A stretch of 19,037 nt of DNA. It comes from an uncultured Oscillospiraceae bacterium (lineage in GTDB: Bacteria; Bacillota; Clostridia; UBA1212; SIG427). Location: NCBI GenBank assembly GCA_902465325.1, contig CABQMV010000024.1, positions 1 to 19,037 of the forward strand, read 5' to 3'. Below are positions 1 to 5,097 of the stretch, one piece after another. The translations under genes and the position numbers were made by a program. The notes beneath the pieces are model-generated. The model saw only the letters and a program-made list of their open reading frames with translations, was not told where the DNA came from and ran no database searches. How positions within the stretch are numbered: the stretch's first letter is position 1; each line of letters opens with the position of its first letter.

Positions 1-1
1 G

Positions 2-85
2 TACTGCAAGATTTCGACAGGCTTCCGGTTATATATGTGGGCGGAGGAATTCGCACTCTATATTTCACAGGAGGAGTTGTTATGA
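2..85 (+). CDS. Possible 3' end of an upstream gene (partial)
   Basis: The frame starting at base 2 is open from the window edge and ends in a TGA at 83-85, which overlaps the ATG of the next gene at 82-84 (ATGA arrangement typical of translational coupling). Only 27 residues are visible, ending in SQEELL, so no family can be named. The frame starting at base 1 is also open and runs into the next gene, so it is equally possible that this stretch is non-coding leader or belongs to a longer version of that gene. The ATGA overlap is the only real support. Confidence 0.3.
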   Translation, partial: YCKISTGFRLYMWAEEFALYISQEELL

Positions 86-525
86 ACAAAGTTTTGAAAG
101 GATTGTTGCTGTCACTGATGATTGTGACGCTGTCGGTCAATGTACTGCCATTGGGGGCGCAGGACGTGTCGGCACCGGAGGAGGTCGTTTCATATCAATA
201 TGAGGTAACGGGGATGACTTCTTCGGCTTTTACGATTAGTGGAAACCAGGCATGTGTATCTATTTATTATGATGCGGGTAGTAATTTTACCAATGCTACA
301 GTGTACACTTATCTGCAGAAGCTGGTAGACGGTGTCTGGAGGGCCGCCAGTTCCACAGCGACCTGTGCCTGGATGGATACGTCAACTCGTTCTATGGACG
401 GTTTTGAGCACTACATGACCCTGACAGAGTCGGGCTCATACAGAGCCAAATTTGTATACTACATATACGGGACGAACAATAAGTCAGACCGTATTGAGGA
501 GTATGTATACAGGTCCTACCCATAA
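82..525 (+). CDS. Small secreted protein with two cysteines, function unknown
   Basis: The protein has 147 residues. The start at 82 is preferred over an upstream in-frame GTG at 37 because an AGGAGG-type ribosome binding site lies just before it and a normal signal peptide begins there: positively charged K3 and K6, a hydrophobic core at about residues 7-25, and likely signal peptidase cleavage after GA (residue 26) or VSA (residue 31). The mature part is about 115-120 residues, rich in Tyr, Ser and Thr, with alternating polar and hydrophobic residues suggesting a beta-sandwich. C58 and C95 could form one disulfide. It resembles, in my memory, small secreted proteins common in gut Clostridia, of the pattern 'short beta-strands, LQK..xGxW, then SGSYRxKxVxxVY', but I cannot name a function. 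It is followed after 20 bases by a small winged-helix-like gene, probably in the same transcript. Confidence 0.8.
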   Translation: MNKVLKGLLLSLMIVTLSVNVLPLGAQDVSAPEEVVSYQYEVTGMTSSAFTISGNQACVSIYYDAGSNFTNATVYTYLQKLVDGVWRAASSTATCAWMDTSTRSMDGFEHYMTLTESGSYRAKFVYYIYGTNNKSDRIEEYVYRSYP

Positions 526-545
526 TCCAGAAAGCGGGGAGAGAA

Positions 546-917
546 ATGGGGAACGGTTACAATTTTGAGCAGGAGCACATGGACAGGTCTGACAATAAGA
601 CCATGTGGATTGCGCTCCGGCTCAAAACCAAAAACCAAAGGGCTACCTTTGACTTTGTGTATGACCACCCACAGTGCGTACTTCGGGAAATCAGCGAAGG
701 TACTAAAATTACCAAGCACAGTCTCATGACGCTGCTGAGGACAATGCGGGAAAAAGAAATTATTCTGTACGAAGAAGAGGAAGGACAGCACAGAAGACAC
801 TACTTCGTTAATTATGAAATGGTGGACGAGCTGCTGAGAGTCTTCAGGGAGAGAATCGACAGATATATGGAACGCTATTGTCAGGGCTGGGAGAGAGAGT
901 ATGATGACTTTTTCTGA
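546..917 (+). CDS. Small winged-helix-like DNA-binding protein, uncharacterised
   Basis: The protein has 123 residues and no signal peptide or membrane segment. The start is preceded by GGGGAGAGAA, a usable purine-rich binding site. Residues about 33-90 read as a winged helix: a first helix at TFDFVYDHP, an LREIS turn, a recognition-helix-like stretch KHSLMTLLRTMREKEII (about 58-73), and a wing with acidic EEEEGQHRRHYFVN. The C-terminal helix (about 90-115, ELLRVFRERIDRYMERY) is amphipathic and could dimerise. This is the general plan of ArsR/MarR-type regulators, but no specific family is recognised. It lies 20 bases after the secreted-protein gene and before a terminator, so the two probably form a small transcription unit, and it may regulate that gene or itself. 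Function is inferred from fold-like features only. Confidence 0.7.
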   Translation: MGNGYNFEQEHMDRSDNKTMWIALRLKTKNQRATFDFVYDHPQCVLREISEGTKITKHSLMTLLRTMREKEIILYEEEEGQHRRHYFVNYEMVDELLRVFRERIDRYMERYCQGWEREYDDFF

Positions 918-959
918 CAGTACGCACACAGGTGGACAAAGTGACTAAGCAAAATCCGC

Positions 960-994
960 AAAAAGACAGGTGACCTCGTTGGGCCTGTTTTTTT
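960..994 (+). terminator. Intrinsic terminator after the winged-helix gene
   Basis: ACAGG at 966-970 pairs with CCTGT at 984-988, extended by a G.U pair and the flanking A-run (960-964) against the following T-run (989-993). Eight or so T residues follow the stem. It lies about 45 bases after the stop at 917 and before the ileS promoter. Confidence 0.7.
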
Positions 995-1006
995 GTTGCC
1001 CTTTTT

Positions 1007-1022
1007 CATGGGGACAGACTTG
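1007..1022 (+). repeat. Dispersed short repeat, one-mismatch copy
   Basis: The sequence CATGGGGACAGACTTG matches the consensus CATGGGGACAGAGTTG with one change and is preceded by a T-run, like the copies at 4624-4666 and 6379. It sits in the spacer between a terminator and the ileS promoter. Confidence 0.6.
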
Positions 1023-1071
1023 TTTTAAATTCCTTTGCCCCAAACCTCCTGGATAGATCTTTCGGCGGATA

Positions 1072-1100
1072 TTGACTTTTCCCCCAGGGTATACTATAAT
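1072..1100 (+). promoter_or_regulatory. Sigma-A promoter of the ileS T-box transcript
   Basis: The -35 box TTGACT (1072-1077) and a consensus -10 box TATAAT (1095-1100) are separated by 17 bases. Transcription would start at about 1107, just ahead of the first T-box stem. Confidence 0.85.
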
Positions 1101-1106
1101 TTTACC

Positions 1107-1367
1107 GAAAAGAGAACCACAAAGACGATGACGGAGACAGTAAGAGCGGGCTGAAAGGCCCCAGCGAGCGGGAGATGGTGTGAGCCCGCGCTGAGTAGAC
1201 CGGTCTGATATCCCTTCCCGAGTTGCGAGGCTGAAAGGAAAGCTGCCTGCTTTTTGAATAAGCTGAGACGGCGCTTCCCGTAACGAAGCATCATATGACT
1301 GTATGACAGGGTGGTACAGCGAGGCGGCACGGCTTCGTCCCTATACATGGGGCGGAGCCTTTTATTT
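1107..1367 (+). promoter_or_regulatory. T-box riboswitch controlling ileS (tRNA-Ile)
   Basis: This untranslated leader senses uncharged tRNA-Ile. Visible elements are Stem I with the usual GGGAGATGGTGTGAGCCCGC segment at its tip, a specifier region with ATC (Ile codon) at 1210-1212 followed by the characteristic GAGTTGC, and a T-box motif AGGGTGGTACAGCG at 1308-1321. The tRNA acceptor-pairing bulge TGGT (1312-1315) suits a tRNA with discriminator A, as tRNA-Ile has. The T-box differs from the usual AGGGTGGNACCGCG by one base (A for C). A terminator hairpin follows. Uncharged tRNA should favour the antiterminator and raise ileS expression. Boundaries are approximate; the identity is supported by the specifier and by the gene downstream. 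Confidence 0.93.
1331..1367 (+). terminator. Regulated terminator of the ileS T-box
   Basis: GGCTTCGTCCC (1331-1341) pairs along its whole length with GGGGCGGAGCC (1349-1359), with two G.U pairs and a 7-base loop, followed by TTTTATTTT. The 5' arm contains the CGTCCC that would pair with the T-box AGGG in the antiterminator, so the two structures exclude each other. Confidence 0.85.
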
Positions 1368-1382
1368 TACGGAGGTGTGGAT

Positions 1383-4300
1383 ATGTACGACAAAGTACCT
1401 GCGGATTTAAAATTCGTTGAGAGAGAAAAAAAAGTAGAGCAGTTCTGGAAAGATGAGAAAATTTTTGAAAAGAGTATAGAAGAACGCAAAGACGGAAGCC
1501 CTTTTACCTTCTATGACGGGCCTCCTACAGCCAATGGGAAGCCCCATATTGGTCATGTGCTGACCCGGGTTATAAAGGATATGATCCCCCGATATCAGAC
1601 GATGAAGGGACACAAGGTCATTCGTAAGGCCGGCTGGGATACTCACGGCCTTCCAGTGGAGCTGGAGATTGAGAAAAAATTGGGCTTGGACGGAAAGGAG
1701 CAGATTGAGCAGTATGGTCTAGCTCCCTTTATCAAAGAGTGTAAAGAGAGTGTATGGAAGTACAAGGGAATGTGGGAGGATTTTTCCTCTACCGTAGGGT
1801 TTTGGGCCGATATGGACGACCCTTATGTAACCTACCACAATTCCTTTATTGAATCAGAATGGTGGGCGCTCAAGAAGATCTGGGAAAAGGGCTTGCTGTA
1901 CAAAGGTTTTAAAATTGTACCGTACTGTCCCAGATGCGGAACGCCGCTGTCCAGTCATGAGGTAGCCCAGGGCTACAAGGATGTGAAAGAAAAATCTGCA
2001 ATTGCCAAGTTTAAGATAAAGAACGAAACAGATTCTTATATTTTGGCCTGGACCACTACGCCCTGGACCCTTCCCTCCAACGTGGCTCTGTGCGTGAACC
2101 CGGAGGAAGAATATGTAAAAATACAGATGAAGGATTCCGGAGAACGGTATATCCTGGCCAAGGCATTGCTGGCTTCTGTGATCCAGGGGGATTACGACAT
2201 TTTACAGTCTTATCAGGGGACAGATCTGGAATATACAGAGTATGAACCGCTGTTTGATTTTGTCCGTCTGGATAAAAAGGCCTATTATATTGTATGCGAT
2301 ACGTATGTTACCTTGACCGACGGTACTGGAGTGGTACACATTGCTCCCGCCTTTGGAGAGGACGATGCCAATGTGGGGCGCCGGTACGATTTGCCCTTTG
2401 TACAGCTGGTAGATACCAAGGGTGAAATGACAAAGGAGACCCCCTGGGCCGGTATGTTCTGCAAGGATGCGGACAAGGAGGTTTTCAAAGCCCTTGAAGA
2501 AAAGGGGCTGCTTTTCAAAGCACTTCCCTTTGAACACTCCTATCCTCACTGCTGGCGATGTGATACGCCTCTTATTTACTATGCGAGAGATTCCTGGTTT
2601 ATCAAAATGACAGCGGTAAAGGATCGGATGATCGCCAATAACAATACCATCAACTGGATTCCAGAGAGCATAGGAAAGGGACGCTTCGGCGACTGGCTGA
2701 ACAATTTGCAGGACTGGGGGATCAGCCGGAACCGATACTGGGGGACGCCCCTGAATATCTGGGAATGTTCCTGCGGCCACCGGCATTCTGTAGGATCCAT
2801 TGAGGAACTGAAGGCTATGTCTGACAACTGTCCTGAGGATATTGAACTGCACCGGCCATTTATAGATGCCGTCACCATAAAGTGCCCCCAGTGCGGCCAG
2901 CAGATGGAGAGGGTACCGGAAGTAATTGACTGCTGGTTTGATTCCGGGGCTATGCCCTTTGCCCAGTGGCACTATCCCTTTGAAAACAAAGAGATTTTCC
3001 AGGAGAATTTTCCGGCGGACTTTATCAGCGAGGCGGTAGATCAGACCCGCGGCTGGTTCTATTCCCTGCTGGCCATCTCTACACTGATCTTTGATAAGGC
3101 GCCCTATAAGAATGTTATTGTATTGGGTCTTGTGCAGGATGAAAATGGGCAGAAGATGTCCAAGTCCAAAGGAAATGCTGTGGATCCCTTTGAAGCGCTG
3201 GCTACCTATGGGGCAGATGCTATCCGGTGGTACTTTTATTCCAACAGTGCGCCATGGCTGCCTAATCGCTTTTACAAGGAGGCTGTTGTAGACGGACAGC
3301 GAAAGTTTATGGGTACTCTTTGGAACACCTATGCCTTTTTTGTGCTCTATGCCAATATTGACAGCTTTGATCCTACCAAGTATACGCTGGACTACGACAG
3401 CCTATCTGTTATGGATAAATGGCTGCTTTCTAAATTGAATTCTATGGTGAAGGCCTGTGACGACAATCTGGCCAATTACCGGATCACTGAGACGACCAGA
3501 GTACTGGAGAATTTTGTGGATGAGCTCAGTAATTGGTATGTGCGCAGAAGCCGGGAGCGTTTTTGGGTAAAAGGAATGCCTCAGGATAAGATTAATGCCT
3601 ATATGACTTTGTATACGGCGCTGGTAACTCTGGCAAAAGCTGCCGCTCCTATGATTCCCTTCATGACGGAGGAGATTTATAGAAATCTGGTGTGCAGTGT
3701 GGATCAGTCAGCGCCTGAGAGTGTGCATCTGTGTTTTTATCCGGAAGTCAGAGAGGAATGGATTGACAAAGAGCTGGAGACAAGAATGGAAGAGGTCCTG
3801 TCCATTGTTATTTTGGGCCGGTCTTGCCGGAATGGGGCCAATATCAAAAATCGTCAGCCCATTGGCAGGATGTATGTAAAATCCGAGAATATTCCAGATA
3901 TGCCGGCATTTTACGCCGAGATTATTAAAAATGAACTGAATATAAAGGAGCTTATTTTCACTTCAGATGTGAGACATTTTACGACTCACAGCTTCAAGCC
4001 TCAGCTGAAGACCTTGGGCCGTCGTTTTGGCAAGGAGCTCAATGAGGTGCGCCAGATTTTGGCAGAACTGGACGGAAACCAGGCGATGGACGAGATCCAT
4101 GAAACAGGCAGTCTGACAATTCAGGTCTCTGGCAGAGAGGAGCAGCTTTCTCAGGAGGACCTGCTTATTGAAGCCGCTCAGATGCCGGGCTATGTATCAG
4201 TGGAAGAGAATGGAATCACTGTCGTGCTGGATACCAATCTGACAGACGCGTTGATCGAAGAGGGCTTTGTCCGGGAGGTTATCAGTAAGCTTCAGAACAT

Positions 4301-4508
4301 GAGAAAGGATTCCGGCTTTGAAGTGATGGACCATATTGACATTTATATCAGCGGGAACCAGCGGCTGAGCGAACTGGTAAAGCGCAATGAGACTCAGATC
4401 AAGGAGGAAGTATTAGGAGAGTCTGTATATTACGATCAGAGTGTTTCTCAGGGAAGAGAGTGGACGCTGAACGGTCAGAAGGTTACCCTGGGGGTAGTAA
4501 AGAAGTAG
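1383..4508 (+). CDS. ileS: Isoleucyl-tRNA synthetase
   Basis: Class I aminoacyl-tRNA synthetase that charges tRNA-Ile in the cytoplasm. The start at 1383 has GGAGG at 1371-1375 and gives 1041 residues; an earlier in-frame GTG lies inside the T-box and is rejected. HIGH is at residues 55-58 within GPPTANGKPHIGH, and KMSKS at 591-595. The insert between them carries the editing domain with the WTTTPWTLPSN segment. Several CxxC pairs (YCPRCG, CSCG, CPQCG) suggest bound zinc. The length of about 1040 residues and the C-terminal extension (LIEEGFVREVISKLQNMRK) fit the longer IleS2 type, related to archaeal and eukaryotic enzymes, rather than the roughly 920-residue type of Bacillus. In other bacteria that type is associated with low mupirocin sensitivity; whether it is so here is inference. 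Control is by the T-box upstream. Confidence 0.97.
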   Translation: MYDKVPADLKFVEREKKVEQFWKDEKIFEKSIEERKDGSPFTFYDGPPTANGKPHIGHVLTRVIKDMIPRYQTMKGHKVIRKAGWDTHGLPVELEIEKKLGLDGKEQIEQYGLAPFIKECKESVWKYKGMWEDFSSTVGFWADMDDPYVTYHNSFIESEWWALKKIWEKGLLYKGFKIVPYCPRCGTPLSSHEVAQGYKDVKEKSAIAKFKIKNETDSYILAWTTTPWTLPSNVALCVNPEEEYVKIQMKDSGERYILAKALLASVIQGDYDILQSYQGTDLEYTEYEPLFDFVRLDKKAYYIVCDTYVTLTDGTGVVHIAPAFGEDDANVGRRYDLPFVQLVDTKGEMTKETPWAGMFCKDADKEVFKALEEKGLLFKALPFEHSYPHCWRCDTPLIYYARDSWFIKMTAVKDRMIANNNTINWIPESIGKGRFGDWLNNLQDWGISRNRYWGTPLNIWECSCGHRHSVGSIEELKAMSDNCPEDIELHRPFIDAVTIKCPQCGQQMERVPEVIDCWFDSGAMPFAQWHYPFENKEIFQENFPADFISEAVDQTRGWFYSLLAISTLIFDKAPYKNVIVLGLVQDENGQKMSKSKGNAVDPFEALATYGADAIRWYFYSNSAPWLPNRFYKEAVVDGQRKFMGTLWNTYAFFVLYANIDSFDPTKYTLDYDSLSVMDKWLLSKLNSMVKACDDNLANYRITETTRVLENFVDELSNWYVRRSRERFWVKGMPQDKINAYMTLYTALVTLAKAAAPMIPFMTEEIYRNLVCSVDQSAPESVHLCFYPEVREEWIDKELETRMEEVLSIVILGRSCRNGANIKNRQPIGRMYVKSENIPDMPAFYAEIIKNELNIKELIFTSDVRHFTTHSFKPQLKTLGRRFGKELNEVRQILAELDGNQAMDEIHETGSLTIQVSGREEQLSQEDLLIEAAQMPGYVSVEENGITVVLDTNLTDALIEEGFVREVISKLQNMRKDSGFEVMDHIDIYISGNQRLSELVKRNETQIKEEVLGESVYYDQSVSQGREWTLNGQKVTLGVVKK

Positions 4509-4532
4509 AAGCAGCAAAAGAGAAATTTTCAC

Positions 4533-4576
4533 AGGCAGGGTTTTCCAAAGGTCAACGAGAGGAGCCCTGCCTTTTG
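4533..4576 (+). terminator. Intrinsic terminator of ileS
   Basis: AGGCAGGG (4533-4540) pairs with CCCTGCCT (4565-4572) around a 24-base loop, followed by TTTTG. It begins 24 bases after the ileS stop. Confidence 0.75.
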
Positions 4577-4623
4577 TTTGCGCCTGTTCGCACCGGCAAA
4601 GGCCCGGCAGTTCAAAGCTGAGC

Positions 4624-4666
4624 AACTCTGTCCCCATGAAAAAAGGAACTCTGTCCCCATGAAAAA
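4624..4666 (-). repeat. Two tandem copies of the dispersed short repeat
   Basis: On the plus strand AACTCTGTCCCCATG occurs at 4624-4638 and again at 4647-4661, each followed by a run of A residues, with a period of 23 bases. Read on the minus strand both are a T-run, then CATGGGGACAGAGTT. They lie in the spacer between the ileS terminator and the murA fragment. No gene covers them. Confidence 0.85.
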
Positions 4667-4947
4667 CATAAAATAAAGCAGTACATATAGAGAGGCTGAG
4701 TGTTTCATGGATAAGTATACAATTGTGGGAGGCAGGCCACTGAACGGTGAGGTAAAAATTGAAGGTGCAAAAAATGCTGTGCTCCCCATTTTGAGCGCAT
4801 GTATTTTGCATAAGGGCGTTTCTGTATTGAAAAACTGTCCGGATATTGAAGATGTGCGGGTTACTTTACGAATAATGGAAAGCCTAGGGTGCAAAACTGT
4901 TTTTGAAGAGGGTACCATAACCATAGATGCCGCCGATATTTCTTCCA

Positions 4948-4966
4948 CCTCTGTCCCCACGGAACT
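4948..4966 (-). repeat. Repeat-like match inside the murA fragment (uncertain)
   Basis: CCTCTGTCCCCACG on the plus strand is an 11 of 12 match to the repeat core AACTCTGTCCCC. It encodes SVPTEL, and a V-P-x-E-L segment is plausible for native MurA at this place, so this may be chance similarity rather than an inserted copy. Confidence 0.35.
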
Positions 4967-5034
4967 GGCGGGGAGGCTGCGCTCCTCTATCCTGTTTATG
5001 GGGGCGCTGCTGGGACGGTGCGGCGAAGTGACTA

Positions 5035-5064
5035 TTGCGTATCCAGGTGGATGCGTGGTACAAT
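5035..5064 (+). promoter_or_regulatory. Possible polA promoter created at the murA deletion junction
   Basis: TTGCGT (5035-5040), lying in murA coding sequence, and TACAAT (5059-5064), lying at or past the junction, are 18 bases apart. The -10 box is preceded by TGG, an extended -10 motif. A start at about 5071 would give a 27-base leader with the polA binding site. Evidence is motif match only. Confidence 0.4.
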
Positions 5065-5097
5065 TTCCAATATCATTACCAGAATCAGGAGGAAAGA

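Noticed and set aside
516..929. 137-codon minus-strand open frame opposite the winged-helix gene
   Set aside because: It covers the same bases as a gene with a ribosome binding site and a terminator, and its translation has no recognisable domain.
1311..1382. In-frame upstream extension of ileS starting with GTG
   Set aside because: It lies in the T-box and terminator; the GGAGG at 1371-1375 points to 1383.
2216..2224. GGGGACAGA in ileS
   Set aside because: Only nine bases match, the following bases (TCTGG) differ from the repeat and the T-run is missing; I treat it as chance.
2202..2972. 256-codon minus-strand open frame inside ileS
   Set aside because: Antisense shadow of well-conserved synthetase sequence, with no supporting signals.
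4413..4960. Two minus-strand open frames across the ileS end, spacer and murA fragment
   Set aside because: They run through the ileS terminator and recognised murA codons antisense, without binding sites; they stay open partly because the repeat has no stop codons.
5035..5097. N-terminal extension of polA
   Set aside because: Those bases are murA remnant and leader; the AGGAGG at 5086-5091 and family alignment fix the start at 5098.
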